DNA of 64,000 nucleotides from Gemmatimonadota bacterium (GCA_028873695.1 JAPPNU010000028.1:248001-312000); one strand, 5' to 3'. Shown: positions 1 through 9,188, counted from the first letter of the stretch. Notes: generated by a model from the letters alone, not told the origin. Program-made: numbers and translations.

Positions 1-2
1 AG

Positions 3-2894
3 AACGGCAGGGTCGGGATGGACCTCTCCGCGGAGGGGCCTGCCGGACGTGTAGCCACCAGGCTGGCGGTCGAACTGGCGGACGCTGAACCGCTATACGA
101 ACTGAGCGCGAGGGTCGATCGCCTTGATCTTTCCTCGTTTCCCGGGACCGGCGCTCCGCTGACTCATCTGACCGGCGGAATTCAGCTTCGGCGGGCGGAC
201 GCCGGTGCCTGGCGCGGCGGCGCGGTGTTCGACCTCGCGAGAGTCGATGGGTTGCCCGAGGCAACCGGACTCGCCCTTCGAGGGTCGTTCCGGAAGGGCA
301 TCGTCAGTCTCGATAGCATCGGGGTGCGGCTGTCGGACGGATTCGGCGTGGTCAGGGGACACGGCCGGATCGATCTCGGGAGGTTCTGGGACCCCGATGG
401 GAAACAGCCCAGCTATATCGCGGGTTTGCGGGTGGACGGCCTGTCTTTGGATCGGCTCCCGGTCCGTTCGGGCGTCGTGGAAGACGTGTCGCTTCAGATC
501 GGACTCGCCGGCAGGGGATTACATCCGGATTCGACGCAGGCCAACGCGGACGTGATACTCGGCGCGTCACGGTTTCTTGGCGGAAATCTGGATAGCGCGA
601 GGGCGAGCCTGGTACAACAGGGCCGCCGGACGATCGTGAATCGACTGTTCCTGGCCGGTACCCACGCACACGTGGAAGGAAATGGCTGGATCGTTCCGGG
701 TGACAGCCTGGACGTCCGCGTGACGGGTCGGATCGACGATTTCAGCGCACTTGACAGCGTCATCGATCATGGACTGTCCGGAACGCCGGCTTCATTTTCG
801 GCCGGCATCCGCGGTACCTGGACGAAACACCTCGTCGTTGCGGACCTGCTGGCAGACAGCGTGAATTACAAGGGCGTCCCGATCCGGGGGATCAGGCTCG
901 GAATGAAGGGGCCGGAACTCTCCCGGGGAGACGTGGAAGTCAGAGCGGATTCACTTGTATGGGGCGGACGTACGGTCTACGACGTGTCTGCGGATCTGGA
1001 TCTGAATCGAGAGGGGATTACCTTTGTTCTTGGAAGCCGTCCGGACGAGATCGATCAACTCCACCTCAGGGGCGGCGTGGCGTGGGCAGACGCCATTTAC
1101 GTCCTCGAACTGGACTCTCTCGCGATTGGCGTGGGCGGGGTGTCTCTGTGCAGCGACGGCGCTTCCCGAATAACGTATCGTTCCAGGGAAGGCGTGTTCG
1201 TGGAGCGTTTCCGCCTGGTCGGGGACGGCGGCGCGATTCAGGCGCACGGGCACAGCGCACGGGAGGACGGTGTGGTTGTGAGTCTCATCGACGTGGATTT
1301 AAAGATATGGTCGGGTTTTCTGCGGATGGCAGGAGAACTGAGCGGGATGCTTAGCGGTACAATTGCGCTTTCCGGCACGCCTGAAGACCCCCGTGTCAGA
1401 ACAGAGTTGGCGTTTCGCGACGGTGCGGTTGCGGGCGTCCGACTGAAAGAAGCATCGGGAACTCTGGGATATCGGAACCATCGCGCAACGGTGGATCTGA
1501 GACTGGTCCAGTCTCACGGACGGGAGGCAACGGCGAACGGAGAGTTTCCGCTGAATCCGTCGTCGGCCGGCCCGGATGATCTGTTTCCGCCGGGGCCCGT
1601 CGACGTATCTTTGAAATCGGCCGGAATCGACATGAACTTTCTGCCCCACGTGTTTCCGGCGGTTCAGGACGCACAGGGCGTTCTGGCGGCCGACGTGGAA
1701 GTGAAGGGGACGCCCGAGCGGCTCCTCAAGCGCGGATGGTTAACGCTGCGCGACGGAAAGGCCAGGATCGTGCCCCTGAACACGAACTTCGAGAATGTAG
1801 CAGCGGACCTGGAGTTCGACGGGAACCGGATCGTGCTCCAGCGGTTTGAAACCGGAAAGGAAAAGACCAGAGTTACGCTGAAGGGCGAAGTGGCACTGGA
1901 CCGGTTCGACCTGGCGCGGTATGACCTTACGTTACATGCGAACGAGTTCGAGGCGGTCGACCTGGCGTCATTCAAGGCCACCCTGAATGCCGACCTTCAA
2001 CTGAAGGGGGACCTCGGGGCGGGGCGGCTGGATGGCGGCGTGGCGTTGTCCCGTGCGGTTCTGAGGCTGTCCGACTTCATCGAATACCCGACGGACGTCG
2101 GCTGGATGTCGTCGCCGCTTTTCCGGAATCTGGTCTGCGATGTACGGGTATCGGCTTCTCAAAACGTCTGGATCCGCGACAGGGAATTGAACGTCGAGAT
2201 TTCCGGGGACGTGGATCTGGTTAAGGACAACGAGGGGATCAGGCTTTACGGGTCTCTCGACAGCAGACAGGGCCGGTACGAGTTTCAGAATACGAGCTTC
2301 GCGATCGACCGCGGGGAAATCAACTTCCGTGGCAGTGCCGATATCAACCCGGATCTCTACATTATCGCAACGCGGAGGATCAGGCTGGTTTCCAACGAGA
2401 ACGCGGTGATCAGCGTCGTTGTGGGGGGGACGCTCCTGGAACCCAATATTTCCCTGGAGAGCGATACCACGCCGCCCCTGGATGAATCGGACATCCTTTC
2501 GTACCTGCTGATCGGCCGGCCGGCCGACGAAGTGTCCGGGCTGATGAGCGGGGAAGGCGGGGCCGGGAGCCGCCTGGAGGGTCAGGCCGCGGTCCTTGTG
2601 CTTGGCGTCGCGGCGAACCAGCTGAAACGCACGATCGGCCGGCGACTGAACCTTGACGTCGTGGAGATCGATCTGGGCCTTGGGAGCTCTGCAACCCGGG
2701 TTCGGGCGGGTAAGTACTTCGGGTCCCGGTTCTTCGTCAGCTACGCGCAGGACGTTTCCGAGGCGAGGGGGAGGGAGGTGGTTGTCGAATACGAGCTGTT
2801 GCCGAACGTCACGCTGGAGGCTCAGCAGCGGGAGGGAAACGAACGGGAACGGGACCGGAGTTCACTCGGGATCTTCTGGAAGAAGGAGTGGTGA
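3..2894 (+). CDS. tamB: TamB-like translocation/assembly module protein, 5' end outside window
   Basis: AsmA/TamB-family envelope protein. Such proteins span the periplasm as a long beta-helical groove and work with an Omp85 partner in outer-membrane protein insertion or lipid traffic. The frame is open to the left edge, so the start is missing; 963 residues are visible against a usual 1200-1500. The chain is mostly repetitive amphipathic beta sequence. The last ~300 residues form the conserved TamB domain, with the block DESDILSYLLIGRP and a closing strand ending in FWKKEW. An Omp85 gene would be expected just upstream, outside the window. Family assignment is secure; the exact cargo cannot be told. 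Confidence 0.88.
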   Translation, partial: NGRVGMDLSAEGPAGRVATRLAVELADAEPLYELSARVDRLDLSSFPGTGAPLTHLTGGIQLRRADAGAWRGGAVFDLARVDGLPEATGLALRGSFRKGIVSLDSIGVRLSDGFGVVRGHGRIDLGRFWDPDGKQPSYIAGLRVDGLSLDRLPVRSGVVEDVSLQIGLAGRGLHPDSTQANADVILGASRFLGGNLDSARASLVQQGRRTIVNRLFLAGTHAHVEGNGWIVPGDSLDVRVTGRIDDFSALDSVIDHGLSGTPASFSAGIRGTWTKHLVVADLLADSVNYKGVPIRGIRLGMKGPELSRGDVEVRADSLVWGGRTVYDVSADLDLNREGITFVLGSRPDEIDQLHLRGGVAWADAIYVLELDSLAIGVGGVSLCSDGASRITYRSREGVFVERFRLVGDGGAIQAHGHSAREDGVVVSLIDVDLKIWSGFLRMAGELSGMLSGTIALSGTPEDPRVRTELAFRDGAVAGVRLKEASGTLGYRNHRATVDLRLVQSHGREATANGEFPLNPSSAGPDDLFPPGPVDVSLKSAGIDMNFLPHVFPAVQDAQGVLAADVEVKGTPERLLKRGWLTLRDGKARIVPLNTNFENVAADLEFDGNRIVLQRFETGKEKTRVTLKGEVALDRFDLARYDLTLHANEFEAVDLASFKATLNADLQLKGDLGAGRLDGGVALSRAVLRLSDFIEYPTDVGWMSSPLFRNLVCDVRVSASQNVWIRDRELNVEISGDVDLVKDNEGIRLYGSLDSRQGRYEFQNTSFAIDRGEINFRGSADINPDLYIIATRRIRLVSNENAVISVVVGGTLLEPNISLESDTTPPLDESDILSYLLIGRPADEVSGLMSGEGGAGSRLEGQAAVLVLGVAANQLKRTIGRRLNLDVVEIDLGLGSSATRVRAGKYFGSRFFVSYAQDVSEARGREVVVEYELLPNVTLEAQQREGNERERDRSSLGIFWKKEW

Positions 2895-2964
2895 CACCCT
2901 TGTCGATCTCGAAGTATGAATCGACACGGACGAACGTCGCAGATTAATCATGGAGGTGTGCGTC

Positions 2965-3762
2965 ATGGACCTGGCAGAGGGCAGCGAACAGTACCGGACA
3001 CAGGGTTATTTCATTGCGGATGATGCCGTCGATCCGGAAATGCTGGATCCGCTTCTGAAAGCGACGCGGCGGGTGAAGGCGAAAACGCGCAGCCGGGAGG
3101 TGGATATCTATACGCACCGGACTCCGGAAGGAGAGCCGTGGGCGATCCGGGGGTTGTTTGCGCCTGAATTCGACGAGCCGGTTTTTGCAGAGTATCTGAT
3201 GTCACAGCAGGTGATGCAATACGTAGAACCGCTTCTTGGCGCCGATCTGCGTCTCGGCGGCGTGCTGATTTTCACATCGCCGGACGAGGTGGACTGGAGC
3301 GGCGGATGGCACCGGGATTTCGGGAAGAACGAAAGGGACGGCTCCTACGAGGTGGAAATGGAAATCCTCAACCGGCCGATGCAGTCTATGAAGTGGCACC
3401 TGGCTCTGGTCGACGATTCCTGCCTGCAACTGGTGCCGGGAAGCCACAGACGATACCGGACGGAAGAGGAGCGGGATCGCCTGTTGAAGAACCGGCACGC
3501 CGACATTTCGACGCAGAAGGTGATGCACCTGAAGGCAGGACAGACGATTTTCTGGAACGGAAACGCGGTCCATCGGGGTGTCTACAATACGAGACCCGAA
3601 CGATTGACACTTGCCGGAAGCTGGCAGAAACACAGTGAGGGCGACCAGCCGCAGGAGACGGACGAGCGCGTAGCATGGATGCTTGCGGACAATGTGCGCG
3701 CATTCCTTCCGGAGCGGATGCGACCGGCGTACGACAGGTGGCGGGCGTTGCAATCCGGATGA
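2965..3762 (+). CDS. Phytanoyl-CoA dioxygenase (PhyH) family protein
   Basis: Predicted Fe(II)/2-oxoglutarate-dependent oxygenase of 265 residues, a usual length for the family. The iron facial triad is visible as H116-x-D118 (GGWHRDFG) and distal H203 (GNAVHRG), with R210/R213 following as candidate 2-oxoglutarate anchor. An ATG 15 bases upstream exists in frame, but the strong ribosome site GGAGGTG lies between it and the ATG at 2965, which decides the start. The substrate is unknown: phylum-level expansions of this family act on many small molecules. It is followed after 51 bases by an amidohydrolase-like gene on the same strand, suggesting a two-gene unit. Confidence 0.85.
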   Translation: MDLAEGSEQYRTQGYFIADDAVDPEMLDPLLKATRRVKAKTRSREVDIYTHRTPEGEPWAIRGLFAPEFDEPVFAEYLMSQQVMQYVEPLLGADLRLGGVLIFTSPDEVDWSGGWHRDFGKNERDGSYEVEMEILNRPMQSMKWHLALVDDSCLQLVPGSHRRYRTEEERDRLLKNRHADISTQKVMHLKAGQTIFWNGNAVHRGVYNTRPERLTLAGSWQKHSEGDQPQETDERVAWMLADNVRAFLPERMRPAYDRWRALQSG

Positions 3763-3813
3763 ATGCCGTTAACGTGCGAATTAAGGCAAAGTTGGCGAAA
3801 AGGAGGTCAGAGC

Positions 3814-4572
3814 ATGGCGATCACGGGCGATTTCGAGGCTTATCTGGCGGAAGACTGGTACGGGCGGCCCATGTCCGTCGCCGCACTGCTGGAGTGCGAG
3901 GCGGAAGCGGACATCGATATGGCGGTGGTCATGCCCGACGCGAAGGAGGACCCGGACAACGACGGGCTGCTGGAACGGACCGGGGACCATCCGAACCTGC
4001 TGCCCTGCGTGATGATGAATCCGCATTGGGGTGATCGTGGAGTTGCGCTGCTGAGGGACTACGTGTCCCGCGGCGCTCAGGGCATGAAGCTGATGGGCGC
4101 GATCCACAAGTTCGAGGTGGACGATCCGATGGTCTTTCCATTCGCGGACGCCGCACAGGAACTGGGTATCGTGATTTCGATCCATACCGGGGTGGAAAAC
4201 TGCAGCGCGGATCGGGCAGCGGCGATCGCGGAACGGGTTCCGGAAACGGCGATAATCCTCGATCATATGGGGTTTCCGGACCATTTCGACGCGGCATTGT
4301 CCGTGTGCGTGCAATATCAGAACGTATTCATGGGCACGACCATTCTGCGTTTTCACAAACGCTGGTCGGACAACCCGGAAGAGACCGTTCCCGTGGAGGT
4401 CAGAACGGCCGTCGAGACGTTGGGGCCGGAACGTGTGGTCTTCGGCTCCAATTTGCCGGAATATCGGCCCATCCAGGTGAAGCGGGCGATCCAGCGGCTG
4501 CAAATGGGGGAGGATGCCGAACGGCTGATTTTCGGGGAAAACCTGGCGAGAATCTACGGTCTCTCGGAATAG
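3814..4572 (+). CDS. Amidohydrolase-2 family TIM-barrel protein lacking usual metal ligands
   Basis: A 252-residue protein with the amidohydrolase-2 (ACMSD-like) barrel pattern: ISIHTG with H124, ILDHMG with H151, and the C-terminal GENLARIYGL motif. The start at 3814 follows a textbook AGGAGG site; a further in-frame ATG abuts the upstream stop but has no such site. Odd points: the N-terminal HxH metal motif is absent, and the conserved Asp in the usual FGSD block is Asn213 (FGSNLPEY). It may be a metal-free or non-hydrolytic member (lactonase or decarboxylase relatives exist) or an inactive binding protein. It is probably co-transcribed with the PhyH gene before it. Confidence 0.75.
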   Translation: MAITGDFEAYLAEDWYGRPMSVAALLECEAEADIDMAVVMPDAKEDPDNDGLLERTGDHPNLLPCVMMNPHWGDRGVALLRDYVSRGAQGMKLMGAIHKFEVDDPMVFPFADAAQELGIVISIHTGVENCSADRAAAIAERVPETAIILDHMGFPDHFDAALSVCVQYQNVFMGTTILRFHKRWSDNPEETVPVEVRTAVETLGPERVVFGSNLPEYRPIQVKRAIQRLQMGEDAERLIFGENLARIYGLSE

Positions 4573-4656
4573 CGAACGGACGCGGATTGGATTCCGGGGA
4601 AGGCTTCGATGCACCGGTCGCCCGGATGACCGGGCTTGCCCGAGTTGAAGCGGCGG

Positions 4657-5418
4657 TCAATCGGCGCTCAGGAACGCGCGCTGCAGGGACCCGAAATGGC
4701 GGTCTGGCGCCGCGAGCGTGGGTTCCGGCGCGGCCTTTGCGTCGAATAACTCCTCGAAGTCCACCGTCCTGCCCGAAAGGTACCGGAGGCGTATACCCAG
4801 CGCGTTCAGGATGGCGGCGCCGGCGGCATAGTCCCAGATCGACGCGTGGTCGAACGCGCCTGCCGCGGATCCCCTGGCAACGTAACACAAATGGGCGGCC
4901 GCGGACCCGAGACTGAGGGTTTTTCCGGGGTAGTCGATCCTGAGACGTTTGAATGCGCCTTCGCTCACCAGCAGCAGGGCGTTGGCGTCAAGCACGGGCG
5001 CTGGAGGCGCGAGCGCGCGCCCGTTGTAGAAGGCGGTTGCACCGTCAGCGTAGTAGACGTCACCCAGTACCGGCAGAACAAATACCCCCTTTGTTGGCTC
5101 GCCGTCTTCGAACACGCCGATAGACACGCCCCAGACCGGCAGGCCGTGATTGAACGCTCGCGTGCCGTCGATCGGATCGATCGCCCATACAACGGGCGAC
5201 GACGGCGTCGGATTGGCGCCCTCTTCGCCCAGTATTGCATCGTTCGGACGCCTGGACTCGAGCTCTTTCCTGAGAAACGCTTCAACGTCCACGTCCGCCT
5301 GCGTGACCCAGGAATTGTCGGCCTTGAGCGTGCCTTCAGTCCTGCCGAAGTGGGAAAGGGCGATACCGCCGGCTTCCCGCGCAATGTCCAGAATCCATTT
5401 TACGTCGATTGGCGTCAC
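4657..5418 (-). CDS. Inositol monophosphatase family phosphatase
   Basis: A 253-residue Mg2+-dependent, Li-sensitive-type phosphatase of the IMPase/histidinol-phosphatase/CysQ group. Three diagnostic motifs are present: GEEG near residue 65, DPIDGT at 81-86 and WDYAAG at 195-200, which bind the metals and phosphate. The start is a GTG with GGAGG seven to eight bases upstream; the open frame extends further to 5559, but that extension is Arg-rich and unlike the family. It converges on the amidohydrolase-like gene and diverges from the Udh-like gene. Substrate could be myo-inositol-1-phosphate, histidinol phosphate or PAP; sequence alone does not decide. Confidence 0.85.
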   Translation of the reverse strand: MTPIDVKWILDIAREAGGIALSHFGRTEGTLKADNSWVTQADVDVEAFLRKELESRRPNDAILGEEGANPTPSSPVVWAIDPIDGTRAFNHGLPVWGVSIGVFEDGEPTKGVFVLPVLGDVYYADGATAFYNGRALAPPAPVLDANALLLVSEGAFKRLRIDYPGKTLSLGSAAAHLCYVARGSAAGAFDHASIWDYAAGAAILNALGIRLRYLSGRTVDFEELFDAKAAPEPTLAAPDRHFGSLQRAFLSAD

Positions 5419-5697
5419 GCTGCCTCCAGTGCAATTGAAGTTTCCCCGGGTCGATTGAAGATATTCACAAACGAGACCGTCTCCAACGGTCCCGTCGCGG
5501 CCGCGCCGAAGGGTATTGCGCCTGCGTCGGGGAGGCGCTATCTTCTGGATTGGGGCCATTCTGTCCGGTCAGACGCTGTCAGGGCGACCTCCCGGTCGCA
5601 AGGGCCGGATCGAGGCGGTCATCGTCCCGCAATACCGGGGTCGAACGTTGGGTTTTGCGTGCCAGGACATCTCCACGCCGGAGGATCCGCCCGCACC

Positions 5698-6441
5698 ATG
5701 GAAAAGAAGCAGATATTCCTGACCGGCGCGGCCGGGTCGCTCGGGACCTGCATCAGGTCGCGGTTGAGAGGACGGTACGGATTCCGGCTCCTGCTGCACT
5801 CGACGGTACCGGACGACCTGCATCCGGACGACCAGGTGGTCGTCGGCAGCGTGGCGGACCACGCGGCGATGGTCGAGGCCGCGTCAGGCGTGGACGCCGT
5901 CGTTCACCTGGCCATCCGGCGATGGCGCGGGATGAACGCCGAAGACGTGGCAAGGGCAACCCTCGAAGTCGACAATCCCGGTGTCTACAATATCCTGGAA
6001 GCTGCGCGAATTCACGAAGTGCCCGTGGTCGTCTTCGCAAGCACCAATCACGTAACGGGTTTGTACGAGAAAGACGGGCTTGTCTCCATCCCTGACGGCC
6101 CGGTAAGGCCGGACGGCGTTTACGGCGCGGGAAAGGCCTTTGGCGAGGCCCTGAGCAGGTTTTACGCGGAACGATACGGGATGCGCGTAATCTGCCTCCG
6201 GGTGGCGAACTTCAACGGAGAGGATACGCCGGGACGAAAATATGAGCCCGGCTATTCCCGCTGGTTGAGTCCGAGGGACCTGGCGCAATTGGTCTGGAGG
6301 TCCATCGAAACGGAACACGTCGGGTTCGGGATCTTCTACGGGGTTTCGGGCGGCAGCGAAAAGAAATGGGATCTCTCGAACGCGAAGGAACTGCTGGGCT
6401 ACGTACCCGAAGACGATGGGTCTCTTCCTGAATATGGATGA
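5698..6441 (+). CDS. NAD-dependent epimerase/dehydratase, uronate dehydrogenase-like
   Basis: Extended short-chain dehydrogenase of 247 residues. It has the dinucleotide-binding motif TGAAGSLG at the N terminus, a Ser in FASTNHV, and the catalytic pair in YGAGK. Length and the order of motifs, with a C-terminal WDLSNAKELLGYVPED segment, resemble uronate dehydrogenase (Udh), which oxidises galacturonate/glucuronate to aldarolactone. An open frame continues far upstream across the opposite-strand IMPase gene, but the ATG at 5698 with GGAGG ahead of it is the only plausible start. Nearby lactonase and UxaA-type genes fit a uronate role; this remains inference. Confidence 0.78.
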   Translation: MEKKQIFLTGAAGSLGTCIRSRLRGRYGFRLLLHSTVPDDLHPDDQVVVGSVADHAAMVEAASGVDAVVHLAIRRWRGMNAEDVARATLEVDNPGVYNILEAARIHEVPVVVFASTNHVTGLYEKDGLVSIPDGPVRPDGVYGAGKAFGEALSRFYAERYGMRVICLRVANFNGEDTPGRKYEPGYSRWLSPRDLAQLVWRSIETEHVGFGIFYGVSGGSEKKWDLSNAKELLGYVPEDDGSLPEYG

Positions 6442-6570
6442 ATGATATCGCAGGCCGGACTCACCGGTCCGTATCCGTATAGCAAAGCGCCGGCGTCACA
6501 AGAGCGTAGCGGGCCGGTTCCCGCACCCTCACGCCGATGCTGAAACAGACGTCAAGAAAGGGAACGTGGA

Positions 6571-7296
6571 ATGATCCGGGATGGAATGCGAGTACTGGTG
6601 TTCAGCGCGCACGCGGCGGATTTCTGCTCGCGCGCGGGTGGGGCGATCGTTCGTTTCGTCAACGCGGGCGGCACGGTACACGTCCATAACCTGACCTACG
6701 GGGAGCGGTGCGAATCGCCCGCACTGTGGGCGGAGGACCCGGATCTGGCCCTGGACGACGTCAAGGCGAGGCGCAGGGAGGAGTTCGAGGCCGCCGCCGG
6801 GATCCTGGGAGCGACCATCGATTGCTTCGATTTTGGAGACAGTCCGCTGGTTTTGGGGCCTGACCGCCGGCTGAAGCTGCTGGACGCGGTCCGGCGATTC
6901 AGGCCGGATCTCGTGCTGAGTCACTGGATCAACGATGTCATGCATCCGGATCACGTGGAGACCACGCAGGCCGCCCTGTGGGCATGTTCCTATTGCAATG
7001 CGGGTGGAATCAGGACCGGCTGCGACCCGTGCCAGCGGCCGCTTGTGATATGCTACGAAACCACGATGGGGACGTCGCCGGTTTCGGGTTTCGTTCCCGA
7101 CCTGTACGTGGATATTTCGTCGGTGTTCGAACAGAAGATCGAAGCGTTGAAAAAGCTCGCCGCTCAGCCGCCCCTGCCGGAGGTGTATACGGTTCTGAAT
7201 CGGTACCGCGCCATCGAGGCGCAGCATATGGCCGGGATGAGCGACTGCAGGTACGCCGAGGGATTTGCGAGGATCGGCAAGGAGCCGGTGGTCTGA
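6571..7296 (+). CDS. PIG-L family protein, 4-oxalomesaconate hydratase (GalB)-like
   Basis: A 241-residue LmbE/PIG-L fold protein. Zn-binding motifs are AHAADF (H14, D17) and HPDH (H125-H128). Classical deacetylases have PHPDD in the first motif; the AHxADF form, followed by a GERGES-like block (here GERCESP), is that of GalB-type 4-oxalomesaconate hydratases of gallate catabolism, which use this fold for hydration rather than deacetylation. A deacetylase of a sugar or bacillithiol-like compound remains possible. The ATG is preceded by AAAGGGAACGTGGA. It stands between Udh-like and sugar-isomerase-like genes on the same strand. Confidence 0.75.
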   Translation: MIRDGMRVLVFSAHAADFCSRAGGAIVRFVNAGGTVHVHNLTYGERCESPALWAEDPDLALDDVKARRREEFEAAAGILGATIDCFDFGDSPLVLGPDRRLKLLDAVRRFRPDLVLSHWINDVMHPDHVETTQAALWACSYCNAGGIRTGCDPCQRPLVICYETTMGTSPVSGFVPDLYVDISSVFEQKIEALKKLAAQPPLPEVYTVLNRYRAIEAQHMAGMSDCRYAEGFARIGKEPVV

Positions 7297-7343
7297 CGTG
7301 AACCCGCGCCCGCGGTAACCTTAACTGAGGAGGAGTGCTGTAG

Positions 7344-8129
7344 ATGAGACTATCCTGGATGACATACGGCGTTCTGAAGGACCTCTCGCGCCAGGATCTG
7401 CTGCAGACGCTGGGTGACCACGGTGTCGAGGGCGTCGAGTTCCGGACGGACCTGGGTCACGGGCACGGCGTGGAGGCGTCACTGGATGACGCCGAACGCA
7501 GGCAGGTCGTGGCGGACTGCCGGGCGGCCGGCATCGAAATCATCAGCGTCGCGACTGGAAACCGGTATCACGATGAGGCCGCGTCCGACCTTCGGGACCA
7601 GATCGAACAGACAAAGGTGCGGATGAATCTCGCCGCGGACCTGGGAGCGCCAAGGGTGAGGGTCTTCGGGAACAATTTCCCCAAAGACGTGCCCAGAGAA
7701 AAGACGATCGCACAGGTGGCCGATGCGCTTCAGGAACTCAGCGCGTACGGCGTCGAAAGGGCCGTCAGGCCGAGCCTGGAACTGCACGGTGAATTCGACT
7801 GGCGGTCATGCCGGGCGGTGGCGGAGAAGGTGGATCATGAAAACTTCGGATTGATCTGGAATTCGGTTGCCGAAGACGTGGTTGACGGTTCCGTTGCGCA
7901 GGCGCTCGACACGGTCTGGCCCTGGCTGGATCACGTCCATATGCACGATCTGGCCGGCCAGGGCTATCCGTACAGGGAGTTGTTCCGATTGCTTCACCGT
8001 AAGGGATACGCAGGGTACATGTCCGCCGAAGCGGAGAGGAGGCCGGATCGCGGCGTCGGCGATCGTTGGATGTTCGCGGCGTATTACGCGGACCTCTTCA
8101 GGGCCTACAGGGACCTGGCGCGGGGTTGA
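7344..8129 (+). CDS. Sugar phosphate isomerase/epimerase-like TIM-barrel protein
   Basis: A 261-residue member of the AP-endonuclease-2/xylose isomerase-like barrel family. Typical metal-site segments are present: Glu in LELHGEF, the HVHMHD strand, and a closing Glu in SAEAE. Members interconvert ketoses, act as hydroxypyruvate or tagatose isomerases, or as inosose dehydratases; the substrate cannot be named here. A strong GAGGAGGAG site precedes the ATG. It ends just upstream of a strong bidirectional hairpin (8185-8222), so it probably closes the transcript beginning near 6571. Confidence 0.8.
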   Translation: MRLSWMTYGVLKDLSRQDLLQTLGDHGVEGVEFRTDLGHGHGVEASLDDAERRQVVADCRAAGIEIISVATGNRYHDEAASDLRDQIEQTKVRMNLAADLGAPRVRVFGNNFPKDVPREKTIAQVADALQELSAYGVERAVRPSLELHGEFDWRSCRAVAEKVDHENFGLIWNSVAEDVVDGSVAQALDTVWPWLDHVHMHDLAGQGYPYRELFRLLHRKGYAGYMSAEAERRPDRGVGDRWMFAAYYADLFRAYRDLARG

Positions 8130-8184
8130 GTCGGACTGCACGAACCGGACAGACGGCGACGGAAATTGCTTCAATAATTAAGTG

Positions 8185-8222
8185 AATAAAGCCTGATATA
8201 TCGTTGCATATCAGGCTTTATT
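8185..8222. repeat. Hairpin repeat / bidirectional terminator, copy 1
   Basis: Perfect 15-bp inverted repeat (8185-8199 with 8208-8222, core AAAGCCTGATAT) around an 8-base loop, with T/A-rich flanks on both sides. It can end transcription of the isomerase gene on the plus strand and of the coiled-coil gene on the minus strand. The core CGTTGCATATCAGGCTTT recurs at 9331-9348, and both copies are followed about 15-20 bases later by a second palindrome built on GGCCGGTCGCCC. Confidence 0.8.
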
Positions 8223-8369
8223 GTTAATCGTAGGGGCGATCGGCCGGTCGCCCGGGCTCGATTCCTTCCGAAAAGGGACACAAGGCGCATCCAAAAGAAG
8301 CGCACCTCTTGAAGAAGTGCGCGTTAGAAAAATTCCACCGCGTAAGAGAATCGTCCAAGTCAACGTGTA

Positions 8370-8642
8370 TCAGAGCTTTATCACGGCAATTAGAATACCG
8401 GTCAGCGCCACCATGGTCGTAATGAGCCACGCGAATCGCGATTCAATGAGTTTATTGGTCTCGTCGATGCGTTTATTGGTCTCGTCAATGCGCTTATTGG
8501 TCTCGATATTCTGTTGGCGCAGGTCTTTGACGTCTTCGCGAATCTGCTGGCGCAGGTCCTGCAGGTCTTCGCGCAGATAGGCGACCCCCCAGTGGGTGTT
8601 ATCCGGAGCCGGGGCGGCTTGAGATCCAGTTGTTTCGGACAT
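8370..8642 (-). CDS. Small coiled-coil protein with C-terminal membrane anchor
   Basis: 90 residues: a Pro/Ala-rich N terminus, then about 45 residues of coiled coil built partly of exact heptads (NKRIDET twice, then NKLIES), and a final hydrophobic segment (WLITTMVALTGILIAVIKL) able to span the membrane. The heptads are also visible as about 21-base DNA repeats at 8450-8510. The start has GGAG upstream. The layout resembles XhlA/Bdr-like or CCDC90-like small proteins, but no function is established. It lies in a small islet between two hairpin repeats, next to a broken nuclease gene. Confidence 0.7.
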   Translation of the reverse strand: MSETTGSQAAPAPDNTHWGVAYLREDLQDLRQQIREDVKDLRQQNIETNKRIDETNKRIDETNKLIESRFAWLITTMVALTGILIAVIKL

Positions 8643-8747
8643 GGTCGGTACTCCAGTCTGCGATCGTGCAAATGCACTTCACCATACCGTTGCCCGTCGT
8701 GAGGGCCTCGAAAACGGGCGTCTGTCGGGCTCGTTTAAATTAGCCGG

Positions 8748-8765
8748 TTGACAACGCCTTGTCAA
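8748..8765. promoter_or_regulatory. Short palindrome TTGACAA-N4-TTGTCAA
   Basis: A 7-bp perfect inverted repeat with a 4-base spacer, between the coiled-coil gene and the nuclease remnant. The left arm also reads as a -35-like TTGACA. It could be an operator or a promoter element; nothing else supports a function. Confidence 0.35.
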
Positions 8766-8817
8766 GCCGCGCGTGTTGTCGGACTAGATCCGATGCTACC
8801 CGAGTTCGCACGTTTGC

Positions 8818-9188
8818 ATGGATCCGCCGGAAAGGACCGACTATCATGCCGGCATGGCGTTGTTGCGCGGTCTGGCGTACGTGCCGGAAACCATTACTGA
8901 TATCATATCGACGGAGGGTATGATGGATCTCATTCGTGAATCATCCTTCGCGCAATACCTCACCCGTCAGGGGATCGAGCAAGGCATTGGGCAGGGATCG
9001 AGCAAGGGCTGAGGAAAAGTATCCTCGCCGTATTGGACGTCCGTTTCGGTTTCCCTGCGTCGCATCCATTCGCCGCTCGCATCGAGAAAGTCGATGACGT
9101 ACAGCGTCTCGAACAGTCGCACCGTGCGGCAGTACAGGCGTCCAGCCTCGACGCGTTCGGTCAACTGGTGGATGAAGAAGAGGAATGA
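8818..9188 (+). pseudogene. Remnant of Rpn/PD-(D/E)XK-type transposase-nuclease gene, frameshifted
   Basis: The first frame reads 64 residues, including LIRESSFAQYLTRQ and the characteristic GIEQGIGQG tract, and stops at 9012. A second frame that overlaps it from about 8985 continues the same protein family without a start: QGLRKSILAVLDVRFGFP and on to QLVDEEEE, ending at a TGA at 9186-9188. Together these make the C-terminal half of an Rpn-family recombination-promoting nuclease, whose members carry IEQGIEQG-type linkers followed by a short conserved C-terminal domain. The catalytic N-terminal domain is absent upstream, so this is a truncated and frameshifted relic. Confidence 0.65.

Noticed and set aside
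3781..4614. 277-codon open frame on the minus strand
   Set aside because: His/Arg-rich antisense of the amidohydrolase-like gene, which has a perfect ribosome site and family motifs on the plus strand.
4846..5697. Long N-terminal extension of the Udh-like gene
   Set aside because: The codons overlap the opposite-strand IMPase gene, lack domain sequence, and the ATG at 5698 has its own ribosome site and the Rossmann N terminus.
6442..6570. Small gene or RNA between the Udh-like and PIG-L genes
   Set aside because: No start-stop pair with a ribosome site and no stable structure beyond short GC palindromes; 129 bases left unassigned.
8450..8510. Tandem ~21-base units considered as a CRISPR array
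   Set aside because: Units are contiguous without spacers and encode protein heptads; no cas genes are in the window.
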